Source: Tetranychus cinnabarinus (taxonomy: Eukaryota; Arthropoda; Arachnida; Trombidiformes; Tetranychidae). Taken from it: a stretch of 64,000 nucleotides of DNA. The DNA is taken from assembly GCA_022266195.1 (NCBI GenBank), contig WHVY01000005.1, positions 7,440,001 through 7,504,000 on the forward strand. Reading direction: 5' to 3'. Positions 21,105-33,500 of this stretch are shown here, piece after piece. Position 1 is the first letter of the stretch. The number at the start of each line of letters is the position of its first letter. Position numbers and translations under genes: made by a program. The notes below the pieces were generated by a model that saw nothing but the letters and a program-made list of their open reading frames with translations, did no database searches and was not told the DNA's origin.

Positions 21105-22244
21105 ATGCCTGATGGTGCGAGGCTGAAAGATCATATCAGTTCAGGCCAGTTTGAGCCAAGAGCAAACATCGCTCTCAGCAGACACCGCAACACCGGAAGT
21201 CGTAGTCCCTTTGCCAATCGAGTAGGATTGGCAAAGGTTAACACACCAACAAGGATTCCAATTAAAATAGATACTCCATCATCTGTACCACCAGTACCAT
21301 CAGTTTCATCTCCACCCTTATCCGTTCCATTATCATCATCAGCCTCATCCTCATCGGTATCATCTCCATTAACATCTGAACTTTCACCAGAGATTTATTT
21401 TTTAATTCGTCAACATGCCAAGACATTAACAGCCATCAATAAAATTACCAATCGTTTAGAGAAACTTGAGCACAAAGTTGAAGACTTATGTAAAAAGGTT
21501 AAAAAAATTGATAAATTTAATGAAAGCCGTGGAATGGGCGGCGGAGGAGGAGGAATTAAGAAGGGTGAATCTTCCTCTTCCTCTGGAAACAATAATACAA
21601 CTACCACACCCAATGCATTAAGTGATGACAGTGGAGTTGAATACAGTCGGACAACAACTGGGACTGGTCATGATGATGATGAACTTTTATGCCTGTTAAA
21701 TCAGATAACCAAATTTTCCGACTCAATTAAGCAAACCTTAACTCAACCTAACAGTAATATTCACAGTCCACTGAATCCAAGGACTGGTCATCCAATGATT
21801 CCAGGTGAAAATGGTTCAATGGTTTACGGATTGACCGGAAACACATCTTCAACAGCCTCATCAACTTTAAGGCAATCCGTTACATCAACTTCAAACACTA
21901 AGGGCATTCGCTATCCACATCCACCCTCAACGCGGAAAACTCTACCATCATCTCCAGTGAATCAGTCAAGGATGGCTGACTGCCCTGATCCAGCTTCGGC
22001 ACCCCAGTCTTTCAGTGCCTTACTATTTGAGTCAAATGTTGATCACTTCCTGGCTAACCTTGATTTTATGCCCGAGCCAGTTCGAGCTAGTGAATATTAT
22101 TATCCGCCTTCAATGCCCATCTCTTCACCTCCTCATCATCATCTAAATCATCATCTACAACATGTAAAATCACACCCGGTTCCTGCTAGTCATCTACTGA
22201 CTGAAACTTTACATCACCAGCACGAGCAACCAGAGCAGCAATGA
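21105..22244 (+). CDS. orphan Ser/Gly-rich protein with a short coiled coil
   Basis: An open frame of 379 aa from ATG at 21105. The frame extends upstream, but a strong acceptor (TTTTATCCTCTTATAG at 21087-21102) lies directly before GTATGCCTG. The ATG may thus be in a second exon, with a 5' UTR or coding exon upstream. Residues about 50-95 are Ser/Pro-rich. A coiled coil follows at about 100-135 (SPEIYFLIRQHAKTL, then ITNRLEKLEHKVEDLCKKV), then a poly-Gly tract, Ser/Thr-rich low complexity, and an acidic NALSDDSGVEY element. The His-rich C-terminus ends HEQPEQQ. Family not recognised. The well-formed coiled-coil segment supports real coding, possibly a scaffold. Confidence 0.65.
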   Translation: MPDGARLKDHISSGQFEPRANIALSRHRNTGSRSPFANRVGLAKVNTPTRIPIKIDTPSSVPPVPSVSSPPLSVPLSSSASSSSVSSPLTSELSPEIYFLIRQHAKTLTAINKITNRLEKLEHKVEDLCKKVKKIDKFNESRGMGGGGGGIKKGESSSSSGNNNTTTTPNALSDDSGVEYSRTTTGTGHDDDELLCLLNQITKFSDSIKQTLTQPNSNIHSPLNPRTGHPMIPGENGSMVYGLTGNTSSTASSTLRQSVTSTSNTKGIRYPHPPSTRKTLPSSPVNQSRMADCPDPASAPQSFSALLFESNVDHFLANLDFMPEPVRASEYYYPPSMPISSPPHHHLNHHLQHVKSHPVPASHLLTETLHHQHEQPEQQ

Positions 22245-22886
22245 ATTGATAAATGCAATGCTGTTTATTAAATAATATTATCAAATTAAATGATGCATTA
22301 ACAAAGAGTAATAGCAATAGAGAGAGCACGACAATGAGAGCTATAGATAAGAGAGATGAGAAGTTAAAAGGAGCAGGAAAGGAGGGAGTTAGCAACCAGA
22401 AAGAGATTAGGAAAGAGACGACAAAATGACAAAAAAATAAATGTAAACAAATTTTTGATGAGAAAAAGTTCAAAAAAATTAAAAGGATTGTTAGTGGCGC
22501 TACCGCGTTCTGCCCCTTTTCCCTATTTCTCAAACTTAGTTAACATTGCGTGCTACCTCTTGTTATACTCTTTGCATAAAAGACTAATCAACAATCTCTC
22601 TTTGAATTTCTTTCTTCATCCTGTTGCTGCTTAAACTGATAAAGAAACCATCATCATTACCATTATTATTTTCATAGTTTACTTTGTTAATCAAACTCTC
22701 CAAACACTCAGTTTGTGTTTATGTTTTTACAGAGTTGAAGGTTAAATAGTCACCTTGTCTAGTTGTATATTGTTGAATGAAAATGAAACACACAATTGTA
22801 AGTAGTTTAATTAATAACATTTGAATAAATAATTAAGCAAAAGTTAATTGTACAGGTTGAGAGGGAAAAGAAAAAGGAAAATAATA
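22245..22886. other. 3' flank of orphan gene, no gene seen
   Basis: Purine-rich (GAGA-like) sequence around 22300-22400 followed by AT-rich spacer. No supportable ORF. Confidence 0.5.
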
Positions 22887-23474
22887 TTAGGTTGTCCGGG
22901 CCAAAGTGGCGGAAGTTTGATCAAAGATATTTTCAAATAGCAATTTTTTAGCTCACTCAAATTTCAGAGTTTTATTGACAGATACAACAAAATTAATTGT
23001 GAGAAATTTCTGGCCAAAAGTAAAATAAAGAAAAAGTTATTAGAAAATCAATGAAAAAAATGAAAAGTCGAAAAGGTCACCTCATTGATCGAGTCTGTAG
23101 ACTAAACCTCAACTGATAGATGCAAGAAATTGACACAAATTATTCGTTTTGCCTTCTTTCATCGAATGGTCAATTCCTTTTCTCAACAAAATTAACACTT
23201 TTATTTAATCATCAAAAAATATCCCAAAAATTGAAAAAAGTTAGCGAGCAAATCAAAAGGGACCTTTGATTTGGAATTTTCGTCAAAATGAAAAAACCAA
23301 TTTTTGATTCTAATTGTTCTAATTTCTTAACCAAACCATATAATCTATTTAATTAATTGCAAAATAGTTGTTAGCTATTCAGGTATAACTGGCCGAAAAT
23401 TGATAAAAAAAAGTCACACCAATTTGAAATTAACAACAATCAAACCTCCACCATTTTTGGCCCGGACAACCTAA
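22887..23474. mobile_element. mariner-like non-autonomous element, 588 bp, TA TSD
   Basis: Imperfect TIRs of about 37 bp begin TTAGGTTGTCCGGGCCAAA (22887) and end in its complement at 23474. Both ends are flanked by TA (22885-22886 and 23475-23476), the Tc1/mariner target-site duplication. The TTAGGTTG start resembles irritans-type mariner ends. There is no transposase ORF inside, so it is a MITE-like internal-deletion derivative or a solo non-autonomous family. Confidence 0.85.
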
Positions 23475-23476
23475 TA

Positions 23477-24566
23477 ATTTAAAGTTTCAATAATACGATT
23501 TACTATCAAGCCCAAGATTCATCAGTTTTTCATGGTGTAAGCTTAATGATAAGGATAATGATCAAGTACATGTAATGTAAATGTAAAGTCATCATTAGAA
23601 AGCAGCTAATCGGTTTATTTTTAAAACAATCAATCACAACGAATAACAAATTGAGTTGATTAACTAAATTGTGTTAAACTGCTGCCGCCATACAAACCAG
23701 TACAACAATATTGATATAAACAGCAGTTTTTAAATAGTTCACCTTCAAACAGCGCAATTAACTTTTAAGTGCAAAAACAGCATTATTATTATCGACAATT
23801 ACCAAAGGTAAATCACAATTGGATTGCATGTCTTTCATTCAAGTTTCAATCAATTTTTGTATCTTTCGCTTGTAATATTTATTCCCTTATTTTAGGTGAG
23901 ACTACTTTTTTTACTCAATCCATTTTAATTTCAAGTGATGTTACCTTCGTAAATTAGATTATTATATTCAGCCAAGTGTTATAAATGCGTTTCATTTCAG
24001 GTAAGTTTTAGTTGATTATTCAAGAAAGAAAGGTTGAAAATGATTTGAAGTTCATTAGAGCGAAAGACAATTTAAAAAAAAATGAGGATAATTATGAATT
24101 TTTTTATCCAAATCATCAAATTGTTGCAGCATATCGATATTGATAGATTACGTTACCTTTTTTTCACTGAATGGATCAGCAAGCAGCCAAAGAGTTTAAG
24201 ACTAACGAAAGGATAAGAAAACGTTTCGCGATTCAAATGGTGTTTTCAAGTTGATAAACATTATCCCATTCAAATGTAATCAATTATCATCTGTTTCAGT
24301 TAATCAACTTTACCAACATTCACTTCTAAGATTAACATGATTGTATTTTCAAGATTCAAGTCAACTCTTTGGGAATAAAATCTTTTGTTATGAACCGATA
24401 ATCAGATTAAATTTTGAATAAGCTTTGCCTTCATTTGGTATTTCATCAACTGTCTGACTTGATTACACGTTTTTGTATCATTTTTACTTCATTTTCAGAC
24501 CAGTTTTTTAGTAAACTTGCAAACAACTTGCTTATCGAATCTGAATCAATTGACGTAACGTTGATC
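23477..24566. other. non-coding stretch, nothing supported
   Basis: AT-rich sequence between two TIR elements. Short ORFs (for example near 23769 and 24414) show no recognisable motifs and look like chance frames. Confidence 0.5.
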
Positions 24567-24568
24567 TA

Positions 24569-25022
24569 CCGTGTTTCCGCGCATCCTAGCACCGAGCTTG
24601 TTAATGAGTAGGTTCACTTATTAGTCACTGTTGATACTCGCTCTTATGCACTGTTGCCTAAAAATCAACTTAAAACCGGTTTCCATTGGATACATATTTT
24701 TTTGTTTTGATTCTTGCTTTTTTAATCATTTTCAAGTCACACTGCAAATCTATGAGTGTCAACAGTGAATTAAAAGTGAAATTTTTCATAATTAAGGCCG
24801 TTGCTAAAGGGTGTTCAATGTACTTGCAAACTGGTGGAGATTAAATTATGATACAATCAAAACATGATAACTCGAGTAACATCACAATAATAAAGGTAAA
24901 GGATGGAAGGCGAAAGGTAAATAACTTGCTTATCATGTTTTTGATTGTGATTGTCATAATTTAAGCTCCGCCAGTTTGGAGGTAATTACATTGAACATCC
25001 TTTAGAATGCGCGGAAACACGG
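24569..25022. mobile_element. TA-flanked fold-back MITE, 454 bp
   Basis: Outer TIRs of 20 bp (CCGTGTTTCCGCGCATCCTA at 24569; complement with one mismatch ending at 25022) are flanked by TA on both sides (24567-24568, 25023-25024). A second, longer inverted repeat is nested in the right half (about 24805-24871 against 24928-25005, including GTTCAATGTA and AAATTATGA). The 3' half would therefore fold into a long hairpin. No coding capacity. Confidence 0.8.
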
Positions 25023-25024
25023 TA

Positions 25025-26652
25025 CATTTACAATTGATTGTTTGTCGTTTTGTTAACTGGGAAATGGGGACTTTTCAATGCCAAAAGAAACTTGATTTTT
25101 TCAAGTTTACATTTCAACGATACATTGTATCCCAGGATTGAATGACCAGAACAAGGCTCACCCTTTGGTTTATAGAAAACTCGTAAAAATGAAATTTTCG
25201 TGATTCAACATGAAAATCAAGTACATTAAATGGATTCTCTCAGTTGTGAACAAGGCCAAATTTTCAAGGAAATAAGGAAATATATAATTTCATTTTGATT
25301 GAAGTAGCCATTACAGTAAATAATCATTGTGATCAAGTAAACCTGAAATATTAAAATGGGATAAATTGTGTTTTCCAGACGAAAATTAACCTCTCATAAT
25401 AGATAATTTAAAAACTGGTCAATATTTCCCTTAAATGTTGACCAGAAATGATTACGGTTACAGTTGCAGTTTGATTGATAAATGCTACATTCATAGCGGC
25501 TACAAGTTTAATACGGGCTCAATTTGTTACATACAATTTTCATTTTTCAATTTGTGTTTTGCCGACAAATATTGATGAGAAACTTAAAATTAAAGGTAAA
25601 TTTTGAAATGAAAAGATATTAAAGTTTTGTTTACAGAAAAGGCTTTAATGTCAAGAATTGAGCCTTTCAGGATTTGAATTTATTTTGAACAATCAGATCA
25701 GATCAGACAGAAGGGTCAACTGATATAAGGCTCAAAATAAGTATAGATGCAAAAGCAGTCAAGCTTTTTTGAATAAAACAATTGGTTTACCTAGATATTT
25801 ATTATCTTAGGTGGAAACATCAGGAAATTTCAATTGAACTGCATGTTTTGCTTTTGGCAAATCTGTTCATGTTGCTCAATGTTTCTGCACTTTTACTGAG
25901 CCTATTAGCTGTTGATTAGTTGTATTTATTTCCAGATTCAATGAAAAATATATCTTGATATGTTAAGTACTGCATCGGATTGAATGTATAAGAAGATTTA
26001 AATTGGTTGCACTTTGAATCCTGAAAGCAAAGCAAAAGTCAAATGTACAATTGTTCATAGATTAAAAACATTTCTAATATTTTTTTGCAAATTCAACTTC
26101 AAGTAGAGCAATCATAGAATCGCAAACACAATTTTTTCCTTTATATTCGCATTTAGCACGTTTTCGAAGAGTCCTAACCTAACTATTCAATGTTTCATCT
26201 AATTTTTCCATTTAGTTTACCTTTAAATTAAAACTATTAGCAAATATAGCAGAAAGAAAGTCTATTTAAATTGATTGAAGTAAACAACTTTTGATCCTCA
26301 AGTACCACCGTATTGTCAATAATGTTTCAAGATTCATGTGATTCTTGGAGATTGAATCTTCATCTCGAGTATAGTCAGCTGTCAATGTATGATGAGCAGA
26401 CGAGTCATAATAAGATTAAGATTATCAGATAATCCAAGTGTTTTAACATTGAATATTCAATTGTAAATCTAATTTTGTCCAGATCACGTTTGAATTGCTA
26501 TTGCTGGTTTTAGCTCTTGAAACTCTTGATCATAGATAGTCAATAATTGAATAAACTGCAAGAAAATTGCTCGATCCATGTTTGTGAAAATATTTTAATT
26601 GATCTGAAAATAAGAAGAGATTCAGGATAAGATAAGATATTCTGATGATCAA
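25025..26652. other. non-coding stretch, nothing supported
   Basis: About 1.6 kb of AT-rich sequence with no ORF, repeat or RNA gene that I can support. Confidence 0.5.
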
Positions 26653-26916
26653 ATGGCTAACCAACCTTATGATCCTTTTTCTGAGCAATCAGATGTGCAG
26701 TTGCAGTTGGAATAAGAATGCCGATTAATCACAGATGATCATGGATTTGAAGAGCTATTTGGTTTATTGATTGATTGGTTTGAAAATAGTGATAAAATGT
26801 TTCAAAGAAAATTGAAAGAAACTGAAAGACGTAATGCTGTTACAACAAATGAAATAGTATTATCTGAAAAGTCTGTCACACATGAAGACCTCGGATGTTG
26901 CACTTTAAGTCGTTAA
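26653..26916 (+). pseudogene. decayed coding fragment with one in-frame stop
   Basis: From ATG at 26653 a single frame of 88 codons reads MANQPYDPFSEQSDVQLQLE, stop, then ECRLITDDHGFEELFGLLI, DWFENSDKMFQRKLKETERR and a further 29 residues to a TAA. The composition (acidic/amphipathic, Phe/Leu-rich heptads) is protein-like on both sides of the single TAA, unlike the flanking DNA. Possibly the start of a retroelement gag-like or lineage-specific protein. No family identified. Downstream sequence is no longer open. Confidence 0.5.
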
Positions 26917-27207
26917 CAGTTATTGTTGAGTGATTGATAGGAATAAATGGGAAAAGTGAAAAGTGAATCAACAAATTGTTTATCGTTGTAATTACAATCA
27001 CAGTCCAATGCAAGATTAATCATAAGTTATGTTTGTGCATGAAAAGATGTTCAGAAATATTGTGAAAAGGCAATCAGTTGACGTTGTTTCATCATTTTTA
27101 AGGTCGTCAGTATGAGTTGGTTTAAAATCCACCAAACTCCATCTCTTTTTAACCAGCAAAACAAATGTCTTTAACTTGGTTCAATCGATTTTACTGGAAT
27201 ATCTTAC

Positions 27208-27328
27208 AAGGGAATAACATCGTTGGTACATGACATTTCTGACCCGACATGATGCTTTTCCGACATGGGCTTTCCATTAAACTCACTTTCGTTTTGACCT
27301 GCCCGTACCAACGAGGTTACTTCCCTTG
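27208..27328. mobile_element. 121-bp MITE with TTA TSD (PIF/Harbinger-like)
   Basis: The ends CAAGGGAATAACATCGTTGG and the complementary CCAACGAGGTTACTTCCCTTG form TIRs of about 24 bp with one indel and one mismatch. TTA flanks both sides (27205-27207 and 27329-27331), the 3-bp target duplication typical of PIF/Harbinger elements. Too short to encode anything. Confidence 0.8.
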
Positions 27329-27331
27329 TTA

Positions 27332-30300
27332 GGAAAATTGACTTAGCATAGTTTGATTAAAATCCAATGTTACACTTGATTTAATCGCAAACTAATTACT
27401 CTTTAAGGCTTGTTTAACCTAAATAAGCATGTAAATGCATGTTACTATTAAATGATAATTGATTGTAAAGCTTGACAAATTATAAGTATTCCTTCATCAA
27501 AAATTAAGCCAATTAAGGAAGCTAAAGTCTTAAACAGTTGCGTTGAAATACGAAGCAACTGTTTCTTGAAGATGTTTTTCATCGCTTGAAACAACACTGG
27601 CAGATATGAATGAGTCAATCATCATTTAAATTCATTTTATTAAATCAGCAGATTTCATCAGGAACTATAACTAGCTATATCATTAAACTATAGCAATTTA
27701 ATGGGCAAAAGTTACCCACAACTTTATATCTGAAAAATTTAATGAATCTTGTATTTAATGCCAATGCAGTATTCACTAGCAAGTCAGATTAGAAAGAATC
27801 TTTCGTCTTTGCTTGATAATCTGTGTGTAGAGTTCGCCCAGAATCTCATTATCATGACTTTTAGAACTATTTGATTGACAAAGTCGTTCAAATTTGCATG
27901 ACCATTTGCATGATTCCCCCTTAATGGTAAGTCTGACAAGCTTATGACAAGCTAGTTCGCGTTGATGATCAAATTTCCCAAAATTTTAGTTTGTAAGTCA
28001 CTTCCAAGATTTGGAGTTAGAGAAAACTTTCAACTTTAGATCATAGAGAGTTAACAATGCTAGTTGAAATGATTGACCGAGTCATAACTCCTTAAACGAG
28101 CTACAGATGCAGTGATCCCTTAATGATGAACTTGATTCATGATTTTTTGCTTGAAATTCCTAGTGGGTCCATTCAATGTTATCTCTAAATCTGGCTTATA
28201 TCAACCAACAGAACAATTTTGAGCAAAAAGGACAATATTCTTCCGCAATCTGTTCCATAGAGTTTCTCAAAATTATTTAGCGCTATTATTACAGACACAG
28301 GGAAATACGTTAAACACGGTTGCTCCAGACTTGATATATCATTAATAATAGTGTTAGTCAAGTCAATGATATTAGCTGTTTGGGATAAAAATAAAAGATT
28401 AGAAGACATGATTAAATTAATGAATGAAATTAATGGAGAATAATTGGAGAATTAATTTAGAATAATATTAATAATATAATATAGTAATAGTTAGAGTTAA
28501 TTTGTTTCTTGTACATATTTTAAGATTTTTACTGTTAAAATGATTGTTGATTATTTGCTAATGTTAATTTGTTTCTTCAGTTTGAATCGTCAGTAATGGG
28601 GAAACAAGAAATAGCAAGAAATGACAATTAGACTAGAACAGAAACATTTAGCGAAATTTGATCTTGATGGTGATAGCTGCCCCGAGAGTCTTGACCCTTT
28701 CTGTTTACCAGAATCATTTATGTAATTTTGATTTGTTGTTGTCAACTAAAACAAGTTCAAAATTTAGTCTCATTTTCATTGTCAGTGAAAAGGCTAATCA
28801 ACAATCAAAAAGTGAAGCGATTTATAGTCAAAAATTGCAGGAAAGAAATGAATGAACAGATAAATTACTAAGTCTTTTACATCAGTGGCAATAAAAAAAT
28901 GGGATACAATTGATTGAAATGGGAGTCTAAAAGTGTTTCAAGTTGGTAAATATAATTAGCAACACCAAAAATTTAAATTAGTTTATCATAATTTTTCATC
29001 ATTCAATTTAATCAACTGAGAGTTGATTGGAAGATTGAAAATAAAAACTAAATGCTTGACAAATGTCAATTTTACAATCGATTGGGAAAATTAAGAATAA
29101 AAAGGAACATTAAAAGATCAATTGATTAAATGAACATTAAAATGGTGATGCTAATTATCAATAATTAATGGTCAGAAAAATTGTGTACAAAATGTAAACT
29201 TTTTTGGCGAGTTACATTTGACAGAGAAAAATGGGGAAAATGAGAAGACTAATAACAAACTGTGTTAATGATGGAGATATAATTAACTGTTAATAACAAA
29301 GACAAGAAAGTAAAATGATGATGAAGATAATAAGGAAGATGATGATAATGAAGAGAATAAGTTGTTTTTTTAAGCGTCATTTCTTTATCATTTGGATCAA
29401 TTTGCTTCCATCATGATGACAAACTGAGTAAAATTTAAATTTTTCCTGCTTCTTTTGCATCATCACTGTAATAATCATATTTTACTTTCTTTATCCTTGG
29501 ATTTAAATTGTACAGTCTTGCTCTTTTATACATGATGCTCATTAATCTGAACAATTTCTGGTTCAGTAATCAATTTTTTGTCTAAATATCACTGTTTAAC
29601 TTTATCACCGAAATCAATTTCAACTTTCCTACTAAAATGTTGATAAAAATTGAAAATAGTCAAAAACTGAATCGATTAAAATGGGATGAAAAGGATGAGG
29701 TTCAATTGGATTAAGGAAGAGGAGAAAGTATTGAAAGTAAACTAAAAATAAACTAATGTATATGATTTTTGATACTTGATTAGGTTCATTTCAGAGGCAG
29801 TTTTCATGTAAAATCAATTTAGACTTAGAGACACATCTGGTCAAAGTAAAATCTAACATTGTCACTTTTTCAAAATTAAGCATCGATTGTAAAATCGTCT
29901 AATTTTTCAATCAAAAAATGCTTTCATAAATTGTTCTTGATTAGATAACTCTAGTTGATTGTAGGCAAGTTTATAATTTTAAACTCAATCAGTGAATGGG
30001 TAAATAAGGAGGATAAAACAAGTTGCCATAAAAGTAGATCAGGCAAGATAAAAGACTGCATTAATATCTTTGGTCGCTAATGAACAAATAATAAGATCGA
30101 TAGAAATATAATAAAACCTCAAAAGAAGGTGAAAACAAAGTAAAATTATCTAAAATCATGAAAAAAGGATTATTAGCTGCCCTTAACCTGAGTAATTTGA
30201 ATCGACTACCAATTCATTATTAAGACTAAATGTATCGATTGCAATGGAGAGGAGGAAAAGTTGCCTGAATTTCTGCTCATCATGAATTTACGAAATCGCT

Positions 30301-30538
30301 CTAAATGCATCATGAAGGAGAAAAATAAGCTTATATGAAGAAGATGAACAAAAGATGAAAGATGAAAGGAAAAATATGAAAAGATTCAGAGTTAGCTTTT
30401 CCGATGGAACAAAAAGGAAATAAAAGAATGCTGAAAGTTGAAGAAAAGGAAGAAGACGAGAAATAGAAGAAACAGAGAAATGAAGATGAGAAATGGGAAC
30501 AATTATCATGATGATCTTTAGTCCAATGGCTCTGTCTT
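27332..30538. other. non-coding stretch, 3' side of abLIM
   Basis: About 3.2 kb without a supportable gene. A minus-strand frame at 28409-28185 (LTNTIINDISSLEQPCLTYF...) has protein-like composition but no recognisable family and no flanking exons. The segment should include the abLIM 3' UTR near 30300-30538. Confidence 0.4.
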
Positions 30539-33500
30539 TCAGTAGAGTTTCACTCGCTTCTTTAGATCATTTCGTTTCCATTCTGGTAATCGATAAAATT
30601 CAAGTCTTGACATATGAAAAAGGGTCGAAAATTCGTCATTGGATAAATGCCTCTAAAAAGATAAAAGAAAGATACAAATTAGTCATTATCTTGATTAAAA
30701 GTTGGTTTGTAACGGAATAAATGAGTAGACATTTTATTTATCTTCATCAGTTTTAACCAATTTTGACTCTTCGCTTTCACATTTAAGTCAAGTTGATGGC
30801 AAAAGCAAATGTTCATAATGAAGCATGATCTTTAAATTAAGAAGCTGAAAATCATCATGTAAGAAGCCTCAAGGTTGGAATGAGCTCAAAATAAGCCATG
30901 AAATTCGTCTAAAGCATGGAACGTTTTACCTTTAGACTTGTGAGAAAAAGTAAAATGCCATTCATAATTAACAATTATTCAAACATTCAGTTTCACTGTC
31001 AGCCAAGGTAGATAATTAACGCACGTTTATAAACATATTTATATTGAATTTCACCTGCTGGCTCAATATATTGTGAAAAATCATTTAAATCGTGATTGTT
31101 AACAAGCCATTCATTTGAAATTTTTAATAAATCATAAATTAAATTCAAGATGCAGTTAAAATCTGTTTCAATTCTGTAAAAACTCACACCAAGACTCTTG
31201 ACTTTTTATTGAATCTCATTCAGTTTCCTTTCAGATACTCAAAAGTCAATTCACAAAAGTGTAACAAAAAACATTTCCCACTAATTCAACTCTAGATGAA
31301 TTGAGTGAAGAATCTTGTATGGAAATGAATAAACAAAGAAATGTTTAATCAAAATCTTGAGTCGATGTGAAGGCAATCAAAGCAACTATACAGCGCTTGA
31401 AATGTTTCAACTTAACTAGTAACATTTAGATGTTTAATTGATTAAAACCATGAAGCTAACAGTTCCGAGTCAAACAGGGAAAAAGATTGTATTTGATAAC
31501 AATTCTGTTCATTTAGCAAGGAATCTTAGAATGGAAGGTTCAAGGATGAATCAAATTGTGAGGAAGCTTAAACTTTCTAATTAATAGCATTTGATGGTGA
31601 AAAATTTCAATTAGAGAAGCAATTAGTTACTAAACGAGTTGGATTGTCACCTTATATCAAGGTTGGTAGATCAGTTTCAAGAGATGATCATCTTTAAGTG
31701 AATATGATTAGAAGATTTATGCGAAGAGTAACAAAGCAAAATATAATTGTTGTAAATAATCATTACAACCATTAGCATAGACAATCAAAAGTTAGTATTG
31801 AAGGGTGTTTGATTGCTGTGTGGAGGTTGAAAATGAATTGAATCAGACCTGATTAAACTGATTATTAAGCAACTTCATGTTGTCCCTGAATGATTACATG
31901 ATTATAATAAACATAACAGAATGAAAATATTTAAACTTTGAGAGAGTGAGAAAAACATGAAGATAAAAACTGCTGATTCCAGACGATTACAGAATTCTAA
32001 ATTGGCTGAGTCTCAAGCTGGATCAACTATCAATGTTACGTTAATGGCTGAGCACAAATAAAGGTAAATAATGATGAGACTCTAGATAATAATAGGAAAA
32101 GAGAAAAAAAATGTTGAATCAATTCAAATGTAAACCATGAAAAAATATATTTCTTGTCCTTGAATGTCATCAAAGAGGTTACATGAAAAACGAAATACTG
32201 TCAATAGTGAAAGATTGCATGGCAAATAGAGAATAAGAAGTGACTGATTGAGTGAAAGAGTAATATTTGTGAGTCAAGGAACAAGTCAAAAAGAATAGGA
32301 AAAATGGCCTTTTGGCTGTTCGACCTACTACATGGTTAGCTATTGGGATGCAAATGTAATAATTGCAAATACAGTTTTTTGAGAAAAAATCTAGTTTTGA
32401 CTATTTTCTCGAAATTTTTTATCATTTAATTTTAATGGCTTATCATGACTCTATGCAAAAATCAGTTGGCTTTTACGCACTATGTAGTTTTAAACATTTT
32501 TGAACTAAATCTCAAAAACTATGAAAGCTGAAAAAAATGATTTTAATTTTGGGTATCTGCAAGTGAAAAATGTTTGAAAAATTCTGAGGGATTTTTGACA
32601 TCATTCAACATTGTAATTGCTTAACATTCCCATCAAAATTTCCGGTAATGTTTCATGTTTCAACATTTCAATTGAATTTTCTTTCTAATTGAAGTCTCAA
32701 AATTTCCATCAATACTTATTTTTGCATTAACAGGTCCAATTTTTCAACACAAAACCAAGAATAATTTTAAGAGTGACTCAAGAGACTCGTGATGTGTCTT
32801 TGAACAAATCATGACAGCAACAGTTTTTTCATTCTGCAAATCATTGAAAAATGTTTAACAAGCACAAAGGATAAAGTGTCTTTCGTGACAAGTAAGAAAG
32901 GCACATTACCACAATGAACTTATCATTGTACGAAACCATAATAGCAATTATCTCAATGAACGACATCAACATGTAAAGTTAAAAAGTAAATTCTGTTCTC
33001 ATCACAAGTCAATGATGATAATTTATCCACCTTTTTGTCTAATATCAAGGTTGTGCAGAAGCAATTTTTCGTGTACTTTTTGGCAAAATAGGAAGTTGAT
33101 TCAGTTTCTTGATGACATGAGTGGTTTTACAGTGAAATTGTATTAATAATGCAATTAGGAATAAAAGAGAGCTGAGTAACGATGAGAAGTTAATCATAGA
33201 AATGCTCTCTCATGATTATTGATGGACAAAGTGAATTAAAGTATTTAACCTGAAAATCAACAACTAATTTGATTGATAAAGCCTTGGATCGAGTGAAAAA
33301 TTATTACATTCCCTGGATTGTACTTAATCAACTGTTAGGGAGGCTCAAAGTATTAGCGAATCAAATTATCTGCAATTTCCATTCTGTTTCAGTTGACCTT
33401 ATTCGTTGTTTCATGTCTATGGTTTCTTTCAGCAAATCCATTGAAATAAACCAAGATTAATAATAATATTGATAGGCATATTAGATAGTCAAATATATTA

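Noticed and set aside
22186..22533. 115-aa minus-strand hydrophobic ORF
   Set aside because: It is antisense to a purine-rich (GA) tract, which yields Leu/Phe/Ser-rich translations by composition. No motifs or splice support.
31055..31173. Extra abLIM exon within the last intron
   Set aside because: It has AG and GT borders on the right strand, but it is 119 nt long and would shift the headpiece frame. It was kept only as a coding-like relic.
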